Positions 12,301-24,200 of a stretch of DNA of 64,000 nucleotides are shown here, piece by piece (positions within the stretch are counted from its first letter, which is position 1; each line of letters starts with the position of its first letter). Made by a program: the position numbers and the translations under genes. Origin of the DNA: Mytilus trossulus (lineage: Eukaryota > Mollusca > Bivalvia > Mytilida > Mytilidae); assembly GCF_036588685.1 (NCBI RefSeq), contig NC_086374.1:69500457-69564456 (forward strand), given 5' to 3'. A model generated the notes under the pieces. It saw nothing but the letters and a program-made list of their open reading frames with translations, was not told the DNA's origin and ran no database searches.

Positions 12301-15300
12301 ACAATGCCTGAGCAAACAACTAAACAAAGTTTGCAAGGAAGGCATTTAAACTCTTGGTTTGCATGATTTATCATTTTGACTGTAAAAATGTCTTAAAAAT
12401 TGGTTCATTTATACATATGTACTACAATTATGTAATGTATGTTCCCTATTGGAATTTTTAAAACAAGGATCAATTTATTGGCCATCCTCTACTTTGATTT
12501 TTCGCTTGAAGAAGATGGATTATGTTTTAGACCTGAAGTTGTATGACATGAAGAAAATATGTAGAAAATGGAACAAGTTTACTATGTATCGTTGAGTCTT
12601 GACTTTCATGTGTAACACCTTCATTTTTTCTATAGTTTATCTACTGTAATACTAGCCTTTCATTACTGAGGTTGTGAATTCAAACTCTGAACATAGCAGG
12701 TGCATTTGACTTGATCCTTAAGCCATTAATTACCAAAAATCAACATGCTAAATCTTTTTTATAAGAGTGAGAATGTGCAAGTTAAACTAGTATAAACATT
12801 CTTTGCAAAAGGATTTGACAATCTGACAAAAATTCCAAAAGATGACGAGCGAAAATCCTTAATGTAAGATCTCAGGTAAACTCAGGTAATAAACTTACAT
12901 TTTAACAATCTTTCAAACATCAAATAGTTATTCATTGTTTCAGCAACAATCTTTGCGACATCATCACATTGGAACTCTATAAAAGCATAACCTTTGCCTT
13001 TCCCACTCTGAAAAATGTAAATAAAAAATGTATAAAGATTGTGTCAAAATGTCAATATTAGAATGAAAAGGAATGAAAAAAAAATAGAAATAGAAAAAAA
13101 ACCACAACGATATTACTTTCAATTAACAAGAACAAATAGAAAAAAATAATTAAACAAACAGATAAACAAACAGATAAACAAACAAATGAATAAATAAACT
13201 AAAAAATTGATAGAAGTGTCTATGGAAATACAAATTAATGTCAGCATGATTTAAATTACAAAAATAATACTTAAAGTAAAAATTAAATATAATGCATATA
13301 ATTTAGATACAGAACATAACTGAAATGAGAAGCACCTTACCTACAGGCTCTATACAAATTTGATTATTTTAATATGTCAAAAGACAATGCATTAATTGTA
13401 GTCATTTCAGAATTAAGATGACAAAAGATTCTTCTAAACCTGTTAAATACTAGCTGCTTTCCCTTTATCTGTAGTCAATGTTAAAAAGTGTTGGTAATAC
13501 ATATATCAAAGCAATGAAAATCAGTTTTCCAGAAGGGAGCATTGTAAAAATAGATGCAAACCTTTTTGCTACGAGATAATCTTAATCTTTGTACTGTTCC
13601 AAACTGGCGAAAGAACTGCTTCATTTGAGGTTCAAAGAATCCATGTGGTATATTACCAAGATACACAACACCTGGTGATGTTCCATCTTTGCTCTGAAAA
13701 ATAAATAATTCATTACACATTTATCTGTAGCAGTAACAACAAGTGAAAGTATAAGCTACTGTTCACTGATGATACTCCCGACATAATATTTTGAATTAAA
13801 GAACCTTAGTGAGCACGCTCAAATACCCCACGTCCCCACATTGTCATTGGAGAAATTAAATAAGTGTAAGGAAAAAAATTGTATAAGAAAAAATATTGAA
13901 TAATAATTTCCTGTCAATATCCACATCTACATGCATAGTATGTCCTTATTAATTTCAAAATTTCATGAAATTCTGTTGTGTGGTTTCAGAGGAGTTAAGA
14001 TGACAAACTGTTGCAGAAGTACATTGAAGTAAATAAGTTCAAAGGGGCGTAACTCCTAAAAAAAAAATGAATCAAAATTTGTTGTCGAAATGCACATCTA
14101 CGTAGTATGTCCTTATTATCTACAAAGTTTCATGAAATTTTGTTGTGTGGTTTGAGAGGAGTTGAGATGACAAACTGTTGAAGTAGGACATTAAAGTAAA
14201 TAAGTTCAAAGGGGCGTAACTCCTAGAAAAAAAATTGAATCGCAATTTCCGGCCAATATGCACAACTACATAGTATGTCCTTATTATCTGAAAAGGTTTC
14301 GTGAAATTCTGTTGTGTGGTTTGAGAGGAGTTGCGATGACAAACTATTGCAGTAGTACACTAAAGTAAATAAGTTCAAAGGGGCGTAACTCCTAGAAAAA
14401 AAATTGAATCACAATTTCCTGTTGATATGCACAACTACATAGTATGTCCTTATTATCTGAAAAGGTTTCGTGAAATTCTGTTGAGTAGTTTCAGAGGAGT
14501 TGCGATGACAAACTGTTGCAGTAGTACATTAAAGTAAATAAGTTCAAAGGGGCGTAACTTCTAGAAAAAAAATTGAATCACAATTTCCCGTCGATATTCA
14601 CAACTACATAGGTCCTTATTATCCGAAAAGGTTTTGTGAAATTCTGTTGTGTGGTTTGAGAGGAGTTGCGATGACAAACTGTTGCAGTGGTACACTAAAG
14701 TAAATAAGTTCAAAGGGGCGTAACTCCTAGAAAAGAATTTGAATCGCAATTTCCCGTCGATATGCACAACTACATAGTATGTCCTTATTAACTGAAAAGG
14801 TTTCTTGAAATTCTGTTGTGTGGTTTGAGAGGAGTTGCGATGACAAACTGTTGCAGTAGTACATTAAAGTAAATAAGTCAAAGGGGCGTAACTCCTAGAA
14901 AAAAAATTGAATCGCAATTTCCGGCCGATATGCACAACTACATAGTATGTCCTTATTATCTGAAAAGGTTTCGTGAAATTCTGTTGTGTGGTTTGAGAGG
15001 AGTTGCGATGACAAACTATTGCAATAGTACACTAAAGTAAATAAGTTCAAAGGGGCGTAACTCCTAGAAAAAAAATTGAATCACAATTTCCTGTTGATAT
15101 GCACAACTACATAGTATGTCCTTATTATCTGAAAAGGTTTCGTGAAATTCTGTTGAGTAGTTTCAGAGGAGTTGCGATGACAAACTGTTGCAGTAGTACA
15201 TTAAAGTAAATAAGTTCAAAGGGGTGTAACTTCTAGAAAAAAAATTGAATCACAATTTCCCGTCGATATTCACAACTACATAGTATGTCCTTATTATCCG

Positions 15301-15889
15301 AAAAGGTTTTGTGAAATTCTGTTGTGTGGTTTGAGAGGAGTTGCGATGACAAACTGTTGCAGTAGTACACTAAAGTAAATAAGTTCAAAGGGGTGTAACT
15401 CCTAGAAAAGAATTTGAATCGCAATTTCCCGTCGATATGCACAACTACATAGTATGTCCTTATTAACTGAAAAGGTTTCTTGAAATTCTGTTGTGTGGTT
15501 TGAGAGGAGTTGCGATCACAAACTGTTGCAGTAGTACATTAAAGTAAATAAGTCAAAGGGGCGTAACTCCTAGAAAAAAAATTGAATCGCAATTTCCCGT
15601 CGATATGCACAACTACATAGTATGTCCTTATTATCTGAAAAGGTTTCGTGAAATTCTGTTGTGTGGTTTGAGAGGAGTTGCGATGACAAACTGTTGCAGT
15701 AGTACACTAAAGTAAATAAGTTCAAAGGGGCGTAACTCCTAGAAAAGAATTTCAATCGCAATTTCCCGTCGATATGCACAACTACATAGTATGTCCTTAT
15801 TATCTGAAAAGGTTTCGTGAAATTCTGTTGAGTGGTTTGAGAGGAGTTGCGATGACAAGAAACAGGACTGACGGACGGACTGACAGACG

Positions 15890-15932
<43 letters not shown>

Positions 15933-18099
15933 AGGGTTATAAAAACAGGAAGTTGTTGAGTGATGAATCTGAAAAAGCATCACACGGTATAGCTGACTTA
16001 TATTAACACTGAAACCAAATTTCAGAAATCCTGAGGACGTAGTTCATGTAGTTACTGAGAAAGATGTGAAGAAAAATATTCATGGGACTGACAGAGATAA
16101 AACAGTGTACTCCCAGCCATTTTCTTATTAAGCAGGCAGGTACAATGTATTATAATTATGATAATCAGTGTCTTTGCTGGCCCAAATTAGAAAGATGCCA
16201 ATAGTGGTTCCTTAGTCAAGTTTTGTTAAGCATATGTCTACTTATTAATAGCTTCTTTAATTTATATATGCACTCAAGCATTATTTCAGTCTTTCAACAT
16301 ATTTTAAAATTTCTGTTTCTGTCACATCTTTTCAAGTACATGAAGTATGGCTGATAGAATCCATGACAAATCGCCCCACACCTAATCACCCCACTTTTTT
16401 TACCAACTCTCCACTCAAAAAAAAATGTCCCAAACTTGTTTACCAAATCGAACACTTTTTAAGAAATCGCCCCACTTGTGAAATGTGTTAAATCCTGTTA
16501 ATATTACTCCTGCCAACTCGCCCCACTTAATGGAAAACGGTAAAATCTAGATTAATATATTATTAACCAGGATGAATTTAGTAATTCCAACTCGCCCCAC
16601 TTATTGAAAAAGATGCTATCCCACTGAAAACCTTATAGAAACATCTTATGTTCAACTTATTCCTTTATTTTTTTTTAAATAGCAGTAACAAATCCTGATG
16701 AATTGATTTATGCCAACTAGCCCCACTTATGAAAAGTACAAGTATGAATAGAGTAAAAGGCTACCAACTAGCCCCACTTACGAATAAAATAATTAAACAG
16801 TTTACTGTAAGGCCAAAAAAAAATATATGTCTGTTTCCTCATGTTCCTGCTGCCAAGGCAAAAAAATCAGGGTCGGTAGGTCAGGATTTTTTTTTCTTCT
16901 TTTTTCTTTTTTCATGTTTAATTATTTTTGCACTCCCTGTCAGGTTTGCAATGCAGATGGTTAAATGTCATGTTTGATTAGGGTCCTGTACCCTAAATTC
17001 ATTTAATCTCTTTAAAGAAGCTTTAGTTGAATAATCCTCCCAGTGCCGACATTTTTTAAACCTTAATTGTAACATATTTGTGCTGGGATCAGCCATTTTG
17101 ATTGTTTGGGTATAGTAAAATACGGATCTGGATCGGAAACGATTTATTTTCCGAAATTGAATAAAAAGATCTAGGGTCGGTCGGGAAACAGGAAACAGAC
17201 ATATTTTTTTTGGCCTAATGAGTGTTGGCTTTCCAATTGGTCCCACTTATGAGAAGTTTGAAAAGATTCTTTTTTTGTTCTTTTCTTCTGCATAGTTGAA
17301 TACAAACAGAAAGAAGGTTAGTTTTTTTTCGGTTTGTTTGTAATTTCTGTGTGGATAAGTTTTCATTAAAGTGGGGCGAGTTGGCAGACATGGAAATTAT
17401 ATATTAATCTAGATATTACTGTTTTCCATAAGTGGGGCGAGTTGGCATGAGTTATCATGGTAAAATTAAACATGATTTAACCCATTTCACATGTGGGGCG
17501 AATTTATATAAAAGTGGGGCTATTTGGTAAATCAGTTTGAGCAAGTTCTTTTTTAAAGTGGGGCGATTTGTCCTGCTTCTGACTGATACACCTTATATAT
17601 GGATGCTTCCTGCATCGGAATATTTAGCACAAATTACTACTTTATTTTTTATATAAACATTACATAATTTACATGACTTATGATCTATAACATGTGACTT
17701 TTTGTGAGCTTCAGAACCCCCCCCCCCCCCCCCCCCCCCCCTCATCAAGATGTTTGGGCTTCCCTTTTAAAATTGCCTTTAATACTATTCCACTTTTTGC
17801 TTTGAAAACGAAGCCTTGATTCGAAACGGACAAATTCAACTTTAACGTCTCAGGCTGACCGAGACGACTATGACCCAAACAACTGTTGGAGTATGGCCGA
17901 AACTGCGAAAGCGATACTTGTTGAACCGAAATATATGAAGAAAGAAGTCTGAATAACTATTTTAACAACTAACATTTTTCCTAATCGTCTTTATCTTCGT
18001 CTCAAACGATTTTTGTTTATCTTCATCTAAAGCAACAGTCTCAGGTAGTGAGGTTTCTTTACTTTTTTTAGTCACACGTTTCTGTCTGGGGGACGCCAT
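9332..18099 (-). CDS. NIFK: NIFK orthologue, RRM nucleolar protein (5 exons)
   Basis: Coding exons, in order of transcription: 18099-17974, 13693-13562, 13007-12899, 11395-11178 and 9787-9332. All junctions are GT-AG and all phases agree (0, 0, 1, 0), giving a 346-residue protein. Residues 50-125 form an RNA-recognition motif that starts GVVYLGNIP, contains [15 protein letters not shown] and then KGYAFIEF (RNP-1) and [13 protein letters not shown], closely matching vertebrate NIFK as I know it. The segment after the RRM (ERLLKC..IP....H..LFK) also fits NIFK. The C-terminus (196-346) is Lys-rich, with a 12-residue repeat carrying a Thr-Pro each time. NIFK acts in the nucleolus in pre-rRNA processing; in vertebrates it binds the Ki-67 FHA domain through phospho-Thr-Pro sites. 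The start is ATG 18099-18097, 151 bp from the divergent MDH1B start. Confidence 0.93.
9473..9660 (-). repeat. 36-bp coding tandem repeat in NIFK exon 5
   Basis: Five units encode a 12-residue repeat of the form N-x-T-P-[PR]-x-x-x-[QR]-K-[KR]-[TA]. Thr-Pro falls at protein residues 242, 254, 266, 278 and 290, exactly 12 apart. Two units are identical at protein level ([12 protein letters not shown]), which points to recent duplication. Confidence 0.85.
9839..10040 (+). repeat. Dispersed repeat R2, copy 2
   Basis: Lies in NIFK intron 4. It shares the ordered blocks of copy 1 (about 7487): 'aaattgggaacaaa', 'aaactttaaactgaagtgg', a 'gacagacggacagac' run and 'agaccagaaaacataatg'. Confidence 0.65.
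10578..10860 (+). repeat. Dispersed repeat R2, copy 3
   Basis: Lies in NIFK intron 4 and is the best copy: 'aacaagaatgtgtccaaagt', 'catggatgccccacta', 'gtactaagtttcaagttgat', 'ttaacctgaagcgggacaga', 'ccagaaaacat'. It is on the plus strand, opposite to the host gene. Confidence 0.7.
12073..12383. mobile_element. Fold-back (MITE-like) element in NIFK intron 3
   Basis: About 70 bp at 12074-12146 (including 'gcatgcaaaccaagagttta' and 'gcaaactttgttt') recur as the reverse complement at 12308-12382. The roughly 160-bp centre is unique. No coding capacity. Together the arms would form a long hairpin in the NIFK pre-mRNA. Confidence 0.7.
13885..15857. repeat. 168-bp satellite array with higher-order structure
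   Basis: About 12 head-to-tail units lie in NIFK intron 1. The block 'aaaggggcgtaact' starts at 14041, 14208, 14377, 14546, 14712, 14880, 15049, 15218, 15387, 15555 and 15724, so the period is 166-169 bp. Diagnostic variants ('ttccggcc' at about 14243 and 14914; 'gttgagtagtttcagagg' at about 14482 and 15153; 'gtcgatattcac' at about 14590 and 15262) repeat every 671-672 bp, so four units (14208-14880) were duplicated as a block (14880-15555). The array ends in a 'gacggacggactgacagacg' run. Open frames inside it are by-products of the repeat. Confidence 0.92.
16365..17572. mobile_element. Large fold-back element with GCCCCACTT subterminal repeats
   Basis: Starts GACAAATCGCCCCA (16365) and ends with the inverse, TGGGGCGATTTGTC (about 17572). 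The left arm carries repeated CGCCCCACTT or close variants near 16371, 16467, 16509, 16591, 16719 and 16770, with a last one near 17241 beyond the nested element. The right arm carries the inverted motif near 17371, 17431, 17494, 17513 and 17557. Longer stretches of the arms also match, for example 'tctagattaatat' on both sides. No transposase. It sits in NIFK intron 1 and is interrupted by a second TIR element at 16811-17215. Confidence 0.82.
16811..17215. mobile_element. GGCCAAAAAA TIR element, copy 1 (nested)
   Basis: Terminal inverted repeats run GGCCAAAAAAAAATATATGT at the left and its near-complement at the right, ending GGCC at 17215. TAA flanks both ends and may be the target duplication. 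Inside each end is a 'gggtcgg' block, also inverted. It lies inside the larger fold-back element. A second copy is at 55981-56382. Confidence 0.8.
17717..17741. repeat. Poly-C tract
   Basis: An uninterrupted run of 25 C in NIFK intron 1, about 230 bp before exon 1. Homopolymer length in an assembly is often unreliable. Confidence 0.8.
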
Positions 18100-18250
18100 T
18101 TTTGTTTTCGTACAAACTCGAAATTAGAGGCTTTCTTTGTCAGTGTATGAAAAAGTCCGAAACAACCAAAGGAATCCGAAAGTATGTTCTTTTCATAGAG
18201 ATTGACGAAAAATTAAAATTCCGAAGAATCACCTGGCAACCATAAACAAG
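18100..18250. promoter_or_regulatory. Bidirectional promoter between NIFK and MDH1B
   Basis: Only 151 bp separate the divergent start codons of NIFK (18099, minus) and MDH1B (18251, plus). The interval must contain both 5' UTRs and both transcription starts unless further upstream exons exist. No TATA box is obvious in a good position. ATGGCG start contexts (AAAATGGCG and AAGATGGCG) occur on both sides. Confidence 0.65.
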
Positions 18251-21200
18251 ATGGCGAAGATCGTAATTGCAGGTAATGTTAATAAATGAATACTCATTTT
18301 AATCAATTATATAGATATTATAATAGGTCGCAAAATAATTGAAAAACCCAGAATAAAATTTGTAAAAAAAAACTAACCTGAAAGTATCCAGGTACCACTT
18401 GAGCAAAAGAAGGCTGACCAGTGTATTTATTTGTTGATATCAGAAAGTACCAGTGCATTAAAATGACATGTGTCAACACTTAAAATAACCCATGGAGAAC
18501 AGGAATAGTGATCTGACAGAGAAATGACCATTGGCATTGCTGCAATACACCTTATCGTTATTTATCTGCAATTACTTGATATTAAACAGGTTCCTGTAAA
18601 ATTTTGTATAAAAAAAACAAAAATATGATGTCAATATGGGAAATTGTGTTTACACCTAATTATTGCTTTTTGGAAATGTGTTCCGCTTAAGATTTTGACG
18701 TTATACAACAATCCCTTTTTCATTGACGTCAAAATTTTACAGAACTTTTGTAATGTCCAGTAATGATGGAAAAATATTAGTCTATGTCCTGAAAGCAAAA
18801 CAAATGGGGCTTCTTGCTGAAAAGGTTATTTATGCTTCTACATCTACATGGGTAATCCGTAAAGAGTTGTTTGACTCATCACACGAATGTTTTAAAATTA
18901 AAGTTGTGTCATCAAAAATGTGCTCTTTTAAAATCATATGTACACTAAGGTGCCAGTGCAGATAAAAACATGTGTGTGCTGATTTACGGATATCTGTGTG
19001 CTATAAGGTCGGTTTTGAATGCCTCATAGTCATCAATGTCCAATAAGCTAGGCGGTAGTTCATTCCAGGTGGTGATGGTTATTACACAGAAGCTATGTTT
19101 TCTTTGTTCAGAACTTGATCCTAATCTGACAAATCGTCGTTGATGGAACTGACGTGTCATTCTTGCTGGTGTCATCAAGTATTCTTGAATCGGAATAGCA
19201 ATAAGTTGGTGGATTACTTTGTGAAACAGGAGTAAACGTAATGTTTTTCGTCTCTCCTGTAATTGTGGCAGTTTTAATTTAGGTCCTCTAATAAAGATGT
19301 TACTATGCCCGGGTCTCGAGAATACTCATGCCTGATGAATCTGGCTGCTCTCCTTTGGACCATTTCTAGCTGTTGTATGTGTTTTTGGAGATGCGGGTCC
19401 CAGACACTGCTAGCATATTCTAGTGTTGGTCGTACAAGGGTTATGTATGCCTGACGCTTTATATTCATTGGGCATTTACTAAGATTGCGCCGTATAAAGC
19501 CTAAAGTTTTATTTGCCTTTGTAGTGATATTTCCGATGTGGTCATTCCATGATAACGTGCTAGATAGCTCCACTCCTAGGTACGGATTGTGGTTGACTAT
19601 TCAAAGGATGTGTCCCTCCATTTCATATGGGTAGATTATTGGTTGTCGTCCTGTTGTTATACGTAATACAAAACATTTCGTTGGATTAAATATCATTTGC
19701 CATTTTTTAGTCCAGTTAACCACAGTGGTCAGGTCCTGCTGGAGTTGAAGACAATGGCTCATTGATTGTACAGCTACGTATATTAAGCTATCATCTGCAA
19801 ATAATCTAATTGATGATTTAATGTCAATACCTATGTCGTTGATATACAAGAGGAACATTAAGGGCCCAAGCACTGTGCCTTCTGGTACACCAGATTTTAC
19901 ATTTACAGATGATGACTCATCCCCGTCTACTAGTACTTTCTGCTGTCTAGTTGTTAACCAAGACTTCAGCCACCCGTGGATGTCTCCTCTGACTTCATAG
20001 TGGTCTAGTTTATGGAGGAGTCTGATGTGGGTTACGGTGTCAAAGGCTTTACTGAAGTCGAGTATCAACAAGTCAGTTTAATTTGTTGTTTGGAATCTAA
20101 ATACCTGCTTATTTCTTCGACTGTTATTATAAGCTGTGTTTCACATGATCTCTTTTGCCGAAATCCATGTTGAAAGTCTGCAAGGATATTATAACATTCT
20201 AAGTGTTCCATAATGTGTTTAAAGATTATGTGCTCCATAACTTTACAAAGTACTGATGTAAGCGATACCGGTCTATAATTTACTGGTTTTGATCTATCTC
20301 CTTCCTTGAAAAGTGCTGTTATGTTTGCAGTAGTCCAATCGTGAGGGACTTGTTTTAGACATAATGATCTTTCAAATATGTGTTTCAGATAAGGTGATAT
20401 TTCATCAGCTGTTTCCTTTAATATTCTGCAAGATATTTTATCTGGACCACTAGCTTTATTAATATTTAGTTGTTTTAGTAGCTTTGCTATTCCCTTTTCT
20501 TCAATTTTGATGTCGTTAATTTTATTGATGGTACTAGGTCCCACGTTTGGAAATGAAGCCATGTCTTCCTCTGTAAAAACAGACTGGAATTGGTTGTTAA
20601 GTGCTTCTGCTTTGGATGTATTGTCTTCCTTACTTAATTTGTCCATCTACATTGAGTGTTGATACACCACTACTCTCCTGTTTTCTTGACTTTACATATC
20701 TCCAAAACAGTTTGGTGATTCCCTGTTTAGGCCACTCAGTATTGGTTGCATCCTTAATTTCTAATAAATTGGATAAGTAATTTTTGTGTTCAACTTCTAG
20801 TAGTTTTTTATGTTTCTTCTGATATTTTTGAATTTTACCCAGTCTTTATCTTTTTTGGTCTTTTTACCTCTGTTATATAGTCGTTGTTTTCTACGTATTG
20901 CTCTCTTAATATCTCTCGTGAGCCAGGGGATGTTCCATCTACTGGGGCATGTTTTCTGTGGTATATGCTCGTCCATGAGTGATGTAAGTAAGGTCTTAAA
21001 TGTTTCCCAACAAATTTCTATAGATTGATCATTTGTCTTTTGATGTATTCAGGAAATTCATCCTTCAGTCTGGTCTTTATAGCTGGTATATTTCCTTTGG
21101 AGTATAAGAATGTTTTGCGTGGTATCTTTTTCGTTAGTTTAACTTTAGTTTTGATGTCCACAATTACTGCCTCGTGGTCGCTTATTCCGCTCTCTACAGA

Positions 21201-24200
21201 TATGCTCTCTATGAGATTTTTGTTGGTTGTGAAAACTTAGTAAAGTATGTTGTTTTCTCTGGTTGGTGTAATATTTTGTTGTTCAAGGTTATGTTCGTTG
21301 GTGATATTCAGAATGGTCTCATTTAACTCTAGGTTGTACTGTTGTGGTGATCGGATTGAATATGCATCTTTCCATTGTATATCAGGGATGTTAAAATCTC
21401 CAGTTAGTACTACATGTATATTAGGCAAGTTTTGGCTGTGGGTGAGTCTCCCAAGTGATTCGTCTAGTTTTTGTAGTGATACAGCTTCATTGTTTGGTTC
21501 TCTTTAGAAACATCCGGTGTATAGGGGTTTACTCCCCTGAACTTGTATTTTGTTCCACGATATCTCACAGTCAGTATCCAGAGTCACTGCTCCTGAAGAT
21601 ATAAGGTCTTTTCTCACCGCATTTAACACGCCACCTCCTTCATGGCCAGGTTGGAATGTTCTGTCCTTGCAATATATGTCATAAAATTCTGGATCAAGAA
21701 TCTCTGAGCTAGATATTTGTTTGTCTAGATGGGTTTCTGTTGCATGTATTATGTGTGGTTTATACAAGTCTATCCACCAGAAGGTTAAGATAGTGGTATT
21801 TTGACCGAAGTAAACATGGGAAAAAATTGAGTTAGACAGTACATAATCATAATGTAACAATGTTATTTTTAGATTATTGGTTTTTTTTTTATATAGGAAA
21901 ATCTGAATGTCCTTATTATGCAAGAGCAGAATTATTAGGAGATAAACTTGCTAGGAATCTTCCAAATTTCCAACTCCACAAGATTGTTCAACAGCCTGAT
22001 GACTGGGAGGTATATTTTTTAATTTAAGTACATTTACATATATGTAAAGTAAACAGAAATTTAACTGTTTTCCTCAATATCTTAATTTTTTTCATCAACA
22101 AGTTATCCCTAAAACATTTACATTAAACATCAATGTACTACAATATATACTATTGATATTGAAAGGTTTGTTAAAAAAATCTTAAGACTAGCATATTTTC
22201 AGTAATAATTTTAATCTTTCTGGTACAAGTTACTATGAAAAAGATATTTTGAGTTTACTGTGTAATTCCAAAAGCTTCAACTTTAATATTTGCCTCAGGT
22301 AAGATTAGTTTCAAGTGTCCAAGTGCAGGGTTGGCAAAGTATTACCCGCCGGGCTGGTCAATACTCCCAGAAATGGGTGATACTGGGCATTACTGGGCAA
22401 TATGATTTTTTAAGTTTATTTTAACACAAAATAGTAAAGACTTGGTGTAGTTTCATGGTGTTATAGCTAAATATAAACATTTTATACAGATAACCATTAA
22501 AGTCATTTCTAGAAGAATTTAAATTCAATTTCATTCTATTCTCTATTATTTCTTTATATAGACAGAATACAAGATTTGCACATTTAGTTTTTATAAGGAT
22601 ACCTTGTTAATTACAAAGCATGGTTTCCTAAAATCCAAACATTGAAAAACAATATAGGTAATAAATATCTAATTAAAAGTATTACATTTGTGTTTGATCA
22701 CTGAATCCAGATATGAAATTCAGACCAGTATTTTATATTACCCAGGCCAGTATTGCCCAGTATTTCCCACTAAAACCCAGTAAACTGGGTTTTCCCAATA
22801 TTTCCCACTGGGCTTGGCAATACTCATAAAACCCGGGTTTTTGCCAACCCTGTCCAATTGCAAGTGGCAATTGATTCATGAATATGTATGATGAACAGAT
22901 TGTTTAATAATTAGTATTGAGATCTGCATATATATATGTACATCAGATGTATCACAAATATGTATATTGTACAACAGACTAAAACTTATGAATTCATATC
23001 AACTCATAGATTTATGACATATATATATATACAAATGTCTGTAAATGACAAGTTTAAGTAATAACAAATCTCAGTAGACATGTAGATTCCCTTAATAATT
23101 ATGCTGAAAAAAATCAGAGTTAGTTCCCCTTAGTTGTTAATTTCTAGGGCATTTCAACCGAATTTTATATTGAAATACCTGAGAACTAGGAAAAGGAAAT
23201 ATCGAAGTGCATGTTACTTGTATAATTGAAACAAAATCTGAATGTTTAAGGGAAATTAACAAACCAATAAATTTATACTTTCATTGTCTTATTTTTAAAG
23301 TATCTTATAAAACTAATTACAAATGTATATAGACATATTAATAGAATTGAGAATTGAAATGGGGAATGTGTCAAAGTGACAACAACCCGACCTTAGAGCA
23401 GACAACAGCCAAAAGCCACCAATGGGTCTTCAATGCAGCGGGAAACTCCGGCACCCAGAGACATCCTTCAGCTGGCCCCTAAACAAATATGTTTACTAGT
23501 TCAGTGATAATGGACGTTATACTCAACCCCGAATTATACACAAGAAACTAAAATTAAAAAGGATACAAGACTAACAATGACCAGAGGCTCCTGACTTGGG
23601 ATAGGCACAAAAATGTGGCAGGTTAATATTTATTTCTTAACGTTAATGAAAAATTACTTGTACATGTACATGTAGTACCTCTGACTGACATTCATACATG
23701 TGTGGCCATTAACACTGTTGTTTTTTTCTGTATGATAATATTTAGATATTCTTTTTAGAAATGGTTGAAAAATACATGCAATGAAAGAGGATGGCAACAT
23801 ATGAAGTCACCAATAGTATGGAGGGAATTGGTTGATCGAGGTGGCAAAGGTGTTTTGATTGGTGGAGCCAATGAATTTCAAGAATATGCATTCGGTTACT
23901 ATGGAATCCAATCAGATCAAGTTAGTAATGATATGAATTTGATTTCCAAAGAAAATAAACAATATAAAGTTGATATTGTCAAAGAGGAAGCTGAGTTTAA
24001 AGCCAGAAGCAGTCCTATACATGTGTGTATCACATGTGCAACAAGTCCAGTATGTTATGCAATTATAAATTCAATTGGTCAAGGAGATGTTTTTGGCAAA
24101 CATACAGAAATAGCTCTTCATTTACTGGATACAAATGATAAACTGGAAGAGTTAGAAGGTTTAAAAATGGAAGCAGAGGATCTTGCACATGGTTTACTCA

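Noticed and set aside
14561..15779. Three near-identical minus-strand frames of about 69 codons starting MHIDGKLR
   Set aside because: They repeat with the 168-bp satellite unit; no coding signal beyond the repeat.
21237..21923. Separate genes for the endonuclease-like frames
   Set aside because: They are pieces of one decayed LINE in order on the minus strand.
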